Source: an uncultured Spirochaetales bacterium (lineage in GTDB: Bacteria; Spirochaetota; Spirochaetia; Sphaerochaetales; Sphaerochaetaceae). Taken from it: 38,860 nucleotides of DNA. The notes below the pieces were generated by a model that was given only the letters and a program-made list of their open reading frames with translations, did not search any database and had not been told where the DNA came from. The position numbers and the translations under genes are program-made. The stretch is from assembly GCA_902781545.1 (NCBI GenBank), contig CACZJR010000008.1, forward strand, positions 1 through 38,860. The letters run 5' to 3'. Shown piece after piece: positions 6,269 to 14,371 of this stretch (its first letter is position 1; each line of letters opens with the position of its first letter).

Positions 6269-7177
6269 TCACCATTTGTAGGAGAAGATGTTCTCGCAAA
6301 CTGTCCGGCTTGCCTCATCCAGCTTCTGTGATGCCAGATCAAGGTCGGATATCTCTGATTCGGAGAGACTTACATTAGTCTCAAGGTTCTGCCTAAGCTG
6401 ATCTTGGTTCCTTGCCCCCAGGATGAGGATGTCCGGCCCCTTATGCCTGACCCATGCAAGGGAGACAGCCGTGCAGCTGCATCCATGTTTGTCTGCATCT
6501 GCCCTAATGACCGAGAGAAGGTCCCGGAAGGCTCCGATGCACCTGCTGTCAAAGCAAAACAGATCCGCGCGTGCATCGGTAAGATCCGATGATTTCTGGT
6601 ACTTCCCGCTGAGAAGCCCCATTCCGGTTGGACTGTATGCCGCAACCTCAATCCCATGCTGCCTGCAGAAGGCAAAAGTCTCTGAGAGTTCACGGCTCCA
6701 GAGCAGAGAGACAGGTCTCTGTATGCGATCAATCCTCACACCGGAGGAGACATATTCGGAGAGCGTCTCAAGCGGCAGGTTGCAGACTCCGACCTTCCTG
6801 CAAAGCCCTGATTCCTTGATCTCTGACATCTGGCGCAGATAATCAGCGCAATCAAAGATGCTTGACGGCCAATGAAGGTACAAACAACCAATATTAAGTC
6901 CAGAAAGACTATTAAGTGATGGTCTCAGGGTATCAATTGCTTTCTTTGAGCTTGGCATGATCTTGGTATCCACAACGAATTTCCTGTCCGGAAAGCGCCT
7001 CAGGATCTTGCCCAGGACCTGCTCAGTGCGGCCTTTGCCGTAGCTTTGGGCGGTGTCAAAGCATGTGACTCCCAGTCTGACGGCAGAAGACAGCAGAGAC
7101 TCCCCTGAAGAAGGGTACTGGTCCGTCCAGAAACCGTCAGAGGGAGTGACCTGCCATGTGCCGAGATAGGTGCGCAT
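6269..7177 (-). CDS. Aldo/keto reductase
   Basis: An NAD(P)H-dependent oxidoreductase with a TIM barrel fold, in the cytoplasm. The 302-residue protein keeps the catalytic tetrad: D41 and Y46 in FDTAQSYGKGRTEQVLG, K72 in VVDTKIMPS and H102 in LYLHWPS. C-terminal cofactor-binding residues lie in ILGARNQDQLRQNL. Substrate unknown. No ribosome binding site precedes the ATG; an extended -10 box ends six bases before it, which suggests a leaderless message. First gene of the group leading to yigZ and glycerate kinase, and divergent from deoC. Confidence 0.93.
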   Translation of the reverse strand: MRTYLGTWQVTPSDGFWTDQYPSSGESLLSSAVRLGVTCFDTAQSYGKGRTEQVLGKILRRFPDRKFVVDTKIMPSSKKAIDTLRPSLNSLSGLNIGCLYLHWPSSIFDCADYLRQMSEIKESGLCRKVGVCNLPLETLSEYVSSGVRIDRIQRPVSLLWSRELSETFAFCRQHGIEVAAYSPTGMGLLSGKYQKSSDLTDARADLFCFDSRCIGAFRDLLSVIRADADKHGCSCTAVSLAWVRHKGPDILILGARNQDQLRQNLETNVSLSESEISDLDLASQKLDEASRTVCENIFSYKW

Positions 7178-7183
7178 GCAGGC

Positions 7184-7192
7184 ATTATAGCA
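7184..7192 (-). promoter_or_regulatory. Extended -10 promoter of the aldo/keto reductase
   Basis: On the minus strand TGC-TATAAT, a perfect extended -10 element, ends six bases before the ATG at 7177. No good -35 is visible, as is usual for extended -10 promoters. The predicted start falls on or next to the first base of the start codon. Confidence 0.75.
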
Positions 7193-7202
7193 TATATATA
7201 CA

Positions 7203-7231
7203 TTGTTAATCTCATGGAATTACGATAAGCT
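7203..7231 (+). promoter_or_regulatory. Candidate deoC promoter
   Basis: TTGTTA (7203-7208), 17 nt, TAAGCT (7226-7231). A small hairpin CCGGA/TCCGG near 7249-7265 precedes the strong GGAGAG ribosome site. It is a moderate match only. Confidence 0.4.
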
Positions 7232-7283
7232 ATGAGCATCATCATATTACCGGAGACATAATCCGGCAGAAAAAGGAGAGAAC

Positions 7284-7931
7284 ATGGATATCGCAAAATA
7301 CATCGACCATACAGTCCTGGCTGCAAACGCAACACAGGATAAGATAGAGAAACTCTGCGCCGAGGCAAAGGAGTGGAAGTTCGCAAGTGTCTGCGTCAAC
7401 ACATGCTGGACAAAGTTCTGTGCCGAGAAGCTCAAGGGAACAGGCGTCAACGTCTGCGTAGTCGTTGGTTTCCCGCTTGGAGCCATGTGCACAAAGGCCA
7501 AGGCCTATGAGGCCAAGTGCGCCGTTGAGGACGGAGCAACCGAGGTTGACATGGTCATCAACATCGGATGGCTCAAGGACAGGAAGGACGATCTTGTCCT
7601 GAATGACATCCGTGAGGTCAAGAAGGCCTGCGGAGACAAGCACCTGAAGGTCATCATCGAGGCCTGCCTTCTCACAGAGGAGGAGAAGGTCCGCGCATGT
7701 GAGCTGTCTGTCAAGGCCGGCGCCGATTTCGTCAAGACATCAACAGGCTTCTCCACAGGCGGAGCCAAGGCCGAGGATGTGGCTCTGATGCGCAAGACAG
7801 TCGGTCCTGACATGGGAGTCAAGGCCGCCGGCGGAATCAGGACCTATGAGGATGCCATAAAGATGATTGAGGCAGGAGCAAACCGCCTCGGATGCAGCGC
7901 GGGAATCGCCATCGTGACATCTGCGAAGTAA
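7284..7931 (+). CDS. deoC: Deoxyribose-phosphate aldolase
   Basis: Splits 2-deoxyribose 5-phosphate into glyceraldehyde 3-phosphate and acetaldehyde in deoxynucleoside breakdown. The 215-residue protein is full length. Schiff-base lysine K151 is in [10 protein letters not shown], the second lysine K180 in [10 protein letters not shown], and the acidic residue in EVDMVINIG near 87-95. AAAAAGGAGAG lies just before the ATG. The gene is followed after 3 bases by a thymidine kinase homologue, so catabolism and salvage of deoxynucleosides appear linked. Confidence 0.97.
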   Translation: MDIAKYIDHTVLAANATQDKIEKLCAEAKEWKFASVCVNTCWTKFCAEKLKGTGVNVCVVVGFPLGAMCTKAKAYEAKCAVEDGATEVDMVINIGWLKDRKDDLVLNDIREVKKACGDKHLKVIIEACLLTEEEKVRACELSVKAGADFVKTSTGFSTGGAKAEDVALMRKTVGPDMGVKAAGGIRTYEDAIKMIEAGANRLGCSAGIAIVTSAK

Positions 7932-7934
7932 GTT

Positions 7935-9077
7935 ATGCCTGCACTAGGATCTGTCAACTCAAGCGAAGATTTCCTCAAGAGCCTGGGCTTCCCGATGCTG
8001 GAGGTCCATCAGACCTTCACGCACTTTGATTTCACACGTCCTGGCCGCAGGGTGCTTCTGATAGGCCCCATGGGGTCAGGAAAGACTGAGTTTGCCGCCA
8101 AGGTCTGGCGCGATGCGGCCATAGCCATGAGGAAGAGCGACAAGGTCAAGGCCCTGACAAGCACAGGCGAGGTTGACAGGCGCAAGGTGTTCTTCATCAG
8201 GAGCCAGATCGACGGCTCGCGTTTCACCGATTATCCGGAAGACGCAATGGCGTTCAGAAGCGGCTATATCCGCTGCGGGGACAACATCGCCCATATCAGG
8301 GACTCGTTTGACTTTGAGAAGGTCATTGCCGACAATCCCACGGTGGGGACATACATAATCGATGAGGCATCGTTCTTTGACGAGCGTCTTGCCTATGTGA
8401 TCCGCAACCAGAGCCTTGAGCGCGGGGTGATGTTTATATTCCCCACGCTGATACTGAATTTCCGCAGGGACATATTCAACTCTGCGGCGCGCCTGATGCT
8501 GGACATGGCCACTGATGTCATTCCGCTTACCGCTTACTGCGAGCATGAGGACTGCATCAAGGATGCCTTCTACACATATCGCTACTACACGGTTGACGGC
8601 AAGGAGTGCCCAGCGCTCTATTTCGACCCGCTGATCGTTGTGGGCGGTGACAGCACAAAGACAGGCTCCGAGAACCCCAACTACGCCTCAAGGTGTGACG
8701 AGCATCATTTCCTGCCAGGCAAGGAGTACACGTTCTTCACCCTCAAGCCCATGGCTGAAGAGGCAAACAAGGGCAATCCCAAGAAGCTCAAGACCGAGAT
8801 AGAGAACCTGAAATACAGCATGAAGAAGAGTCAGCTCTACAAGAATCTGGCCTCACGATACAAGGGTGATCCCAATGAGGAGGTCTACATGAACAGCCTC
8901 AAGCCGGATTACATCGCGGAAAAAGCTCTCATGTATCTGTTCAACGAGCAGAATCTGGTCTCAGAGGACATGCTGGTTCGCATTGTCAATGACCTGAACC
9001 TCAACAGGGAGTACATGTCCAGGGTCCTTGCGGACAACCGCAGGCCTGTGTCGCTTGATCAGGGACTTCTGTTCTGA
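7935..9077 (+). CDS. tdk: Extended thymidine kinase homologue
   Basis: Likely phosphorylates thymidine in deoxynucleoside salvage. The 380-residue protein is about twice the usual type II thymidine kinase. Walker A GPMGSGKT is at 44-51, the DEAS motif (family DEAQ) at 143-146, and a lasso-type segment at 170-260 contains ALYFDPLIVVGGD. Possible zinc ligands are C202, C207 and C254 with H257/H258. Extra parts are a longer N-terminus, an insertion near 65-125, and a C-terminal helical extension of about 115 residues with no motif I know. It starts three bases after deoC without a clear ribosome site. A divergent member with another substrate is possible. Confidence 0.8.
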   Translation: MPALGSVNSSEDFLKSLGFPMLEVHQTFTHFDFTRPGRRVLLIGPMGSGKTEFAAKVWRDAAIAMRKSDKVKALTSTGEVDRRKVFFIRSQIDGSRFTDYPEDAMAFRSGYIRCGDNIAHIRDSFDFEKVIADNPTVGTYIIDEASFFDERLAYVIRNQSLERGVMFIFPTLILNFRRDIFNSAARLMLDMATDVIPLTAYCEHEDCIKDAFYTYRYYTVDGKECPALYFDPLIVVGGDSTKTGSENPNYASRCDEHHFLPGKEYTFFTLKPMAEEANKGNPKKLKTEIENLKYSMKKSQLYKNLASRYKGDPNEEVYMNSLKPDYIAEKALMYLFNEQNLVSEDMLVRIVNDLNLNREYMSRVLADNRRPVSLDQGLLF

Positions 9078-9103
9078 TTCTTTTCATCAGGGGAGGATAC
9101 AAA

Positions 9104-10384
9104 ATGCATGATTTGGCTGTCAAACTCAACGATACCCTCAAGGGTACCTGCGCCTATGATCTTCTTTCCGATTATGGTCTGAGGATGTATGTCCCGAAGG
9201 GGATAATAGTCCAGTCTTCAGAGGCCAAGGAGAAGGCCAAGAAGCACAACGCCACAATCGGGGTTGCCATGGAGAACGGCAGCGCCATGTATTATCCTGG
9301 CATGAAGGCCCAGTTCGCCGACACAATGAAGGCCGGTGAGATTTTCCCCTATGCCCCCATGGGAGGCGTGCTTGCCCTGCGCAATGCATGGAAGGCCGAC
9401 ATGGAGAGGAAGAACCCTCTTCTTGAGGAGAAGATCACATCTCTTCCCGTGGTCACCAGCGGACTTACAAACGCACTCAGCCTTGTGTGCTCGCTCTTTC
9501 TGGAGGTCGGTGGGGATGTTGTGCTTCCTGACATGTACTGGGAGAACTACAACCTGATCCTGGACGAGCAGAGACAGGCCAACAAGATCATGTTCCCGAT
9601 CTTCAAGGGCAACGGCTTCAACGTTGAGGGCCTTGATTACGCGCTCAGGGCAGCGGATGACTGCGTGATGGTTCTCCTGAATTTCCCGAACAATCCCACA
9701 GGCTACACTCCTACTGAGAAGGAGTCCGATGAGATCATCGCCGTGCTCAAGAAGCATGCGGACAACGGTCAGAAGATCGTTCTTGTATGTGACGATGCCT
9801 ATTTCGGCTTGTTCTTCGATGATGAGCCATGCCGCCAGAGCCTCTTTGCAAAGGCCTGCGGACTGAGCCGCAACATCCTTGCGGTCAAATGTGACGCGGC
9901 CACCAAGGAGGAGATGGTCTGGGGCTTCAGGGTGGCATTCGTGACCTACGGCGGAACCGATTTCACAGACGCCCAGTACGATGCCCTTGTGCAGAAGACA
10001 ATGGGAGCCATCAGGGGAAGCCTCTCAAGCTGCTCCATGCCGGGACAGAACATAATCCTCAAGGGTCTTGCGGATCCGAACCATGACTCAGACAGGGCCA
10101 AGGGCGTTGAGAAGATAGGCGAGCGGTATCTCAGACTCAAGGAGTCATTGAAGAAATACACTGATAATGAGGTTCTGAAGCCACTGCCGTTCAACAGCGG
10201 GTACTTCATGTCCTTCTGGTGCAAGCCCAATGCGGAGGATCTGAGGAAGTATCTTCTGGACAAATACCAGACAGGTATAATCCGCTCTGATGACCACCAC
10301 ATCAGGATCGCGTTCTCAAGCGTGGACGTCCAGAACATCGAGGATCTTGTGGACACTGTTTACAAAGCGGCCTCCGAGTTATAA
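9104..10384 (+). CDS. PLP-dependent class I/II aminotransferase
   Basis: A fold type I aminotransferase, cytoplasmic, amino-acid substrate not predictable. The 426-residue protein has NFPNNPTG at 193-200, the PLP-contacting D230-A-Y, and a C-terminal RIAFSS segment near 406-411. In place of the common S-K-x(4)-G-x-R motif it has VKCDAATKEEMVWGFRVAF near 261-279, where K268 is the likely Schiff-base lysine and R276 the phosphate contact; this variant belongs to a recognised subgroup. GGGGAGG precedes the ATG. It may be cotranscribed with deoC and the kinase 26 bp upstream. Confidence 0.92.
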   Translation: MHDLAVKLNDTLKGTCAYDLLSDYGLRMYVPKGIIVQSSEAKEKAKKHNATIGVAMENGSAMYYPGMKAQFADTMKAGEIFPYAPMGGVLALRNAWKADMERKNPLLEEKITSLPVVTSGLTNALSLVCSLFLEVGGDVVLPDMYWENYNLILDEQRQANKIMFPIFKGNGFNVEGLDYALRAADDCVMVLLNFPNNPTGYTPTEKESDEIIAVLKKHADNGQKIVLVCDDAYFGLFFDDEPCRQSLFAKACGLSRNILAVKCDAATKEEMVWGFRVAFVTYGGTDFTDAQYDALVQKTMGAIRGSLSSCSMPGQNIILKGLADPNHDSDRAKGVEKIGERYLRLKESLKKYTDNEVLKPLPFNSGYFMSFWCKPNAEDLRKYLLDKYQTGIIRSDDHHIRIAFSSVDVQNIEDLVDTVYKAASEL

Positions 10385-10507
10385 GATTGCAAGCTGTTCC
10401 GCCTGGCGGAAGCCGGAGTTCGTACAATTCCTGGAAATCCTTCGGCATATAAAATAAAACCATGGAGCCCGCATCATTCAGATGGTGTGGACTCTGAAGA
10501 GGAAGAC
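10385..10507 (+). promoter_or_regulatory. Structured leader before the queuosine transporter
   Basis: TTCCGCC/GGCGGAA forms a tight hairpin at about 10397-10411. Just after it, GCCGGAG can pair with CTTCGGC (seven pairs, one G-T) around a 21-nt loop, followed by an A-rich stretch ATATAAAATAAAA. The layout resembles a regulatory leader, but it does not match the preQ1-I consensus that I know. TATAAA here could instead be a -10 box. Confidence 0.35.
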
Positions 10508-11209
10508 ATGAGCAAGAAAGGGAAACTGTCCTCTCAGGAGTGCCTGATAGGACTTTCTGTCATCTATGTAGTTGTGGCAGTCACAATGAACATCTTCTGC
10601 ATGAAAAGCCTCAGTTTCGGGAGTCCCATCATAATCTGTGACGGAGGCCTTCTGATCAGCTGGGGAGTATTCCTGATCTCAAACGTCATAGTTGAGGTCT
10701 GGGACGAGCGCACATCCGTGGTCCTTGTCACATTCGCTGCTGTGGTGTCGTTTATCGTGATACTCATAGCCCGTCTGATCGTATTCATCCCCACATTGCC
10801 TGAATACGCCGATCAGGCAAATGCATTCGCAATGATATTCTCGAACGGTCCAAGGACGATCATCGCGTCTGTACTTGCGTTCTGGACGGGAAACTTCGTC
10901 AATGTCCACATCATCTACAAGATCAAGACCGCGCTTGAGAGAAAAGAGAAGGACAACAGGATCCTGTTCTTCATAAGGGCTTCGTTCTCCACGCTGATAG
11001 GCCAGCTTGTGGACAACGCCATGTTCATGGTTCTGGCCTTTGCGCCTATAGGACTGTCTGTCTATGAGATGGCCTGGTTTGACATCATGACGGCGGTTCT
11101 CTCAGGAACGGTGATTGAGCTTGTGGTGGAGTCATGTCTTGTCCCGTTCATCACAATCCCGCTTGTAAGCTGGATACGCAAGAAGAAAACTGCGGAGGAG
11201 GCCTCATGA
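10508..11209 (+). CDS. Queuosine precursor transporter (VUT/YhhQ family)
   Basis: A membrane protein that imports a queuosine precursor such as preQ0 or preQ1, or queuine, for tRNA modification. The 233-residue protein has about six membrane segments and the family features: N-terminal AVTMNIFCMKSLSFG, then GGLLISWGVFLISNVIVEVWDE, FWTGNFVNVHIIYKIK and RASFSTLIGQLVDNAMFM. The ATG at 10508 is preceded by GAGGAAG; a GTG seven codons upstream is unlikely. The stop overlaps the start of the next gene. A structured leader lies upstream. Confidence 0.88.
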   Translation: MSKKGKLSSQECLIGLSVIYVVVAVTMNIFCMKSLSFGSPIIICDGGLLISWGVFLISNVIVEVWDERTSVVLVTFAAVVSFIVILIARLIVFIPTLPEYADQANAFAMIFSNGPRTIIASVLAFWTGNFVNVHIIYKIKTALERKEKDNRILFFIRASFSTLIGQLVDNAMFMVLAFAPIGLSVYEMAWFDIMTAVLSGTVIELVVESCLVPFITIPLVSWIRKKKTAEEAS

Positions 11210-11877
11210 GAGTTGTAGTAACAGGAGCATCAGGAGGAATAGGGAAGGCAACAGCCATTCTTTTCCTGGAGAAAGGGCATGAGGTCATTGGTCTTGACTG
11301 CAAGGCTTCAGCCATAGATGACAGAGGCTACACACACCACATTGCAGATATTTCGGACAAGGCGTCTCTGCCTGAGATTGAAGGTGTGCAGATACTCATA
11401 AACTGCGCAGGTGTTCAGGACTCTGCAGATGACATTGACATTAACCTCAAGGGAACGATCAATGTCACTGAGAAGTATGCCTTCCAGGATTCAATCAGGA
11501 GCGTCCTGATAATCGCATCCGCATCGGCGCACACAGGAGCCGAGTTCCCGCATTACAGTGCCTCCAAGGGCGGTCTTCTTGCCTATACCCGTAACGTCGC
11601 CATCAGGCTTGCGAAGTACGGTGCCACATGCAACAGCATATCCCCCGGCGGAGTCAGGACAGACCTGAACAGGCCTGTTATGGATGACCCTGCGCTGTGG
11701 AATAAGATCATGGACCTGACTCCGCTCAAGAAGTGGGCCCAGCCGGAGGAGATTGCCCAATGGTGTTATTTCCTTACTGCCGTGAACAGATCATGCACAG
11801 GTGAGGATATTCTCATAGACAATGGAGAGACACACCTGAACTCAACCTTCATCTGGCCGGAAAAGGATACTTTTTGA
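11206..11877 (+). CDS. Short-chain dehydrogenase/reductase
   Basis: An NAD(P)-dependent oxidoreductase of the classical SDR family, cytoplasmic. The 223-residue protein has the cofactor motif TGASGGIG at 6-13, NCAG near 69-72, catalytic serine in IIASASAHTG, YSASKGG (Y and K of the active site) near 119-125 and the SPGGVRTDL loop near 144-152. The start at 11206 overlaps the transporter stop (ATGA) with GGAGGAGG before it. The frame extends far upstream into the transporter, but that part is not the gene. Substrate unknown; a carbohydrate or acyl compound is equally possible. Confidence 0.92.
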   Translation: MRVVVTGASGGIGKATAILFLEKGHEVIGLDCKASAIDDRGYTHHIADISDKASLPEIEGVQILINCAGVQDSADDIDINLKGTINVTEKYAFQDSIRSVLIIASASAHTGAEFPHYSASKGGLLAYTRNVAIRLAKYGATCNSISPGGVRTDLNRPVMDDPALWNKIMDLTPLKKWAQPEEIAQWCYFLTAVNRSCTGEDILIDNGETHLNSTFIWPEKDTF

Positions 11878-11981
11878 CTCCCTGAATCCAAAATAAACAT
11901 ATTTCCTGCTACAACCAAGGCAGAGGCAAAACAGCTTTCAAATAATCAGAAAGAAGAGGCTGAGCCGCAAGACGTTTCAGA

Positions 11982-12416
11982 TTAATTATCCAGCCTGATT
12001 TGTGACAGTCCTTCTATGTTGAGGGCCTCAAGTTTGTTGTTTATGTCCTTGCACAGCGTTTTCATGTATGAGATTGCCAGGCGTTCGTCTTGCTCGTCTA
12101 TCTCAAGTTCAAATGGATAACGCGCCTTGACTCCGAAAGGGGTGAGTGTATCCGCATAATCTTTGAGTGTTTCCTTAAAAACAAGCCCGTTATCTTCAAG
12201 CTCTGCAATCAAGAGTCCAAGGTCATGGGTATGTCTTGCTTCCTTACCAAGAGCCAAATACAGTGCTTTCAGCATCCTTTCAACTATTTGCTGACAGAGA
12301 TTGTAAATCCTGTTGAGGGGTTTCGGAGTAATGCTGGAATCAGAGAAGACTGTGATATTGTAATCCTCTTGTGCAAGGCGGATGCTTTCATTTGCTAGAG
12401 TAACCGCTTCTGTCAT
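11982..12416 (-). CDS. HEPN domain protein
   Basis: A helical HEPN-domain protein (PF05168-like) of 144 residues, partner of the nucleotidyltransferase encoded just upstream. Typical features are the N-terminal AVTLANESIRLAQEDY, the YNLCQQIVERMLKALYLALG helix and the RHTHDLGLLI segment. HepT toxins carry an R-x4-H-x-Y motif that I do not see here, so toxin activity is not implied. The ATG at 12416, behind AAGGGG, overlaps the partner gene by 29 bp. Known relatives form complexes with minimal nucleotidyltransferases that modify targets with nucleotides. Confidence 0.85.
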   Translation of the reverse strand: MTEAVTLANESIRLAQEDYNITVFSDSSITPKPLNRIYNLCQQIVERMLKALYLALGKEARHTHDLGLLIAELEDNGLVFKETLKDYADTLTPFGVKARYPFELEIDEQDERLAISYMKTLCKDINNKLEALNIEGLSQIRLDN

Positions 12417-12720
12417 AAAGTAGCACCCCTTCATTTGCAATCGTTCTTTCAATTAGCGGAAGTTTTTTTCTGTTTTCGAATCCTGAGACTGTTCCGATTA
12501 TGAAATCAATCGGTCTTGTTCTGTATCCGCGGACTGATTTATACGCCTTGAGATATGCGCCCTTTATTCCATCATCGTCATCACGAAGCATAATGTAGAT
12601 GTCATAGTCGCTTTCATTATTCTCTTCGTTGCGCGCAAAGGAGCCGAAAAGATATATCTTTTCCGGATTGAGAGATTCTGCAAGGCGTGATGTGATTATC
12701 CTAAGCTCTTTGTCTACCAT
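12388..12720 (-). CDS. Minimal nucleotidyltransferase (MNT)
   Basis: A small DNA polymerase beta-like nucleotidyltransferase, 110 residues. The catalytic pattern GS-x10-D-x-D is exact (GSFARNEENNESDYD), and the third acidic residue is in RPIDFIIG. Members adenylylate partner proteins or act as antitoxins. I chose the ATG at 12720, which has GGGAG six bases before it; a start at 12741 lacks one. It overlaps the HEPN gene and both form a two-gene unit, placed downstream of the alpha-amylase gene on the same strand. Confidence 0.88.
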   Translation of the reverse strand: MVDKELRIITSRLAESLNPEKIYLFGSFARNEENNESDYDIYIMLRDDDDGIKGAYLKAYKSVRGYRTRPIDFIIGTVSGFENRKKLPLIERTIANEGVLLYDRSGYSSK

Positions 12721-12790
12721 ATCCAACCAGCTCCCTCTCATAATATAGCATAGAGGGAAATGATTGGCAAACTCTTGATTTTATATCGAC

Positions 12791-14368
12791 TTACTTCAGG
12801 ATTGCGATCGAGTAGGCCGGCAGGTGCAGATTTCCGCCTTTGAGGCTTACCTCATCTCCGTCACTGGCACAGAGAGAGTCTGTGAGCCTGAACTCTCCGT
12901 CCAGCTTGATGTCATGCTCCCACTCACGGTCCAGGTTCACCGCTATTGTGACGGTGCTGCCGTTCCATGTGCGCTGCATGACGCAGACGTACTTGCTCTG
13001 ATCATAATACTCATCAAGTATTGTCAGCTCTCCGCGTGCAATCTCCGGATTTGCGTTCCTTATCTCATTTGCCTTGATGTAGTAGCTCAGGATGCTTGAG
13101 GGGTCTTCTAGCTGTGCCTCGACAGACGGATAATAGTAGTTGTCCTTTGTCACGGCTATTCCCTGCGGGGTGGTGTAGCACCAGCCTTCGTAGACGCTCT
13201 TGTCGCTCCACTTCATGGCAATTCTCTTGTAGGGGTCTGCACCGTCGGAGGTGCTGATCATTCCGATCTCCTCGCCGTAGTAGGTGAAGATGCTTCCGCT
13301 CATCAGTGTCAGAAGTCCGTGGGACATCTTGATCTTGTCCGTCTGGCTGCGGCCTGTGAAGGATGCGATCCTTGCTGTGTCGTGGTTGCTCAAAAACGGA
13401 GCAAGTATTCCTGTGTCATAGACATCCTCAAGCTCCTTCATCAGGTCTCCAAGGATCACGCCGGGATTGCTCCTGATGTCCTTAAGTGTGTCTGCGACCT
13501 TCCCTGTACCCATAGCGAGCGGGAAGCAGAAGAAGCTGTCTATGCCGCTTGAGTAATACTCGCGCACTGCCTTGTTGTTTGTAAGCCAGGCTTCTCCGAC
13601 TATGTAGCAGTCCGGCTTTATCGCCTTGGCCTTCTCATTTAGGAATGAGAGGAATTCGATGCTCTTAGCGGTGCTGTTCGTGTAAAAACTTGTGACAGCA
13701 TCAAGCCTGAAGCCATCGACATCCACATCCTCAAGCCAGAAGCGCATGATCTTCTCCACCTCGGCGCGCACAGCTTTGCTGTCCAGGTTCAAGTCCGGCA
13801 TGGTGCCTGTGAACTGGCACTCATAATACCAAGCTGAGCCGGGAACCCTCTGGTAGCCCTGTTTCTGGGTCTGTGAGAAGTTGTAGTACTCGCCGTACTC
13901 ACCGCCCGGCTGTCCGTGTGAGACAATGTACTCACATGCGCTCTTGAACCATGGGTGGCTGCTTGAGGAGTGGTTGACCACTAGGTCGATGATGACATTG
14001 ATCCCCATGGAGTGCGCCTCTCTGACAAGAGAACGCATGTCATCGAGGGTCCCGAACTGAGGATCTATGTCATAGTAGTTCTCGACATCGTACTTGTGGT
14101 AGCTGGTTCCCACCGTGATGGGCATGAGCCATATTCCGTTGTATCCCAGGTCCTTGATGTACGGCAGCTTCTGTCTGACGCCGTTCAGGTCTCCTATGCC
14201 GTCATTGTCCGTGTCAAAGAATGACCAGACAAAGATCTCATAGTAGTTGCGGTATTCGTCATTGACAGGCTCCGCAGCCTTGGAGGCCTTGCCTGTGCTT
14301 GCGCATGAGGCAAGCGTCAGGCAAAGGAGAATTGCAAGAACTGATAATACAACACGATGTCTTATCAT
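12791..14368 (-). CDS. Alpha-amylase family lipoprotein (GH13)
   Basis: An exported glycoside hydrolase that cuts alpha-1,4-glucan, anchored by lipid. Residues 1-21 are a signal with lipobox LASC and C22 as lipidation site. The GH13 barrel shows DLVVNH at 128-133, GFRLDAV with nucleophile D223, GEAW with acid/base E259 and FLSNHD with D330. A calcium-loop-like DTDNDGIGDLNG is at 52-63. The C-terminal beta domain ends at 525. The ATG lies three bases after the malG stop, with AAGGG upstream, so it is the last gene of the mal operon. The exact product (maltose or longer oligomers) cannot be read from the sequence. Confidence 0.95.
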   Translation of the reverse strand: MIRHRVVLSVLAILLCLTLASCASTGKASKAAEPVNDEYRNYYEIFVWSFFDTDNDGIGDLNGVRQKLPYIKDLGYNGIWLMPITVGTSYHKYDVENYYDIDPQFGTLDDMRSLVREAHSMGINVIIDLVVNHSSSSHPWFKSACEYIVSHGQPGGEYGEYYNFSQTQKQGYQRVPGSAWYYECQFTGTMPDLNLDSKAVRAEVEKIMRFWLEDVDVDGFRLDAVTSFYTNSTAKSIEFLSFLNEKAKAIKPDCYIVGEAWLTNNKAVREYYSSGIDSFFCFPLAMGTGKVADTLKDIRSNPGVILGDLMKELEDVYDTGILAPFLSNHDTARIASFTGRSQTDKIKMSHGLLTLMSGSIFTYYGEEIGMISTSDGADPYKRIAMKWSDKSVYEGWCYTTPQGIAVTKDNYYYPSVEAQLEDPSSILSYYIKANEIRNANPEIARGELTILDEYYDQSKYVCVMQRTWNGSTVTIAVNLDREWEHDIKLDGEFRLTDSLCASDGDEVSLKGGNLHLPAYSIAILK

Positions 14369-14371
14369 TTT

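Noticed and set aside
9218-9757. A 179-codon antisense frame in the aminotransferase gene
   Set aside because: Shadow of the sense codon bias; no ribosome site and no family pattern.
10385-10507. A standard preQ1-I riboswitch
   Set aside because: The conserved loop and A-rich tail do not match the consensus I know, so I report only a structured leader.
11982-12416. Calling the HEPN protein a HepT toxin
   Set aside because: The R-x4-H-x-Y toxin motif is not seen and the sequence looks like the PF05168 group.
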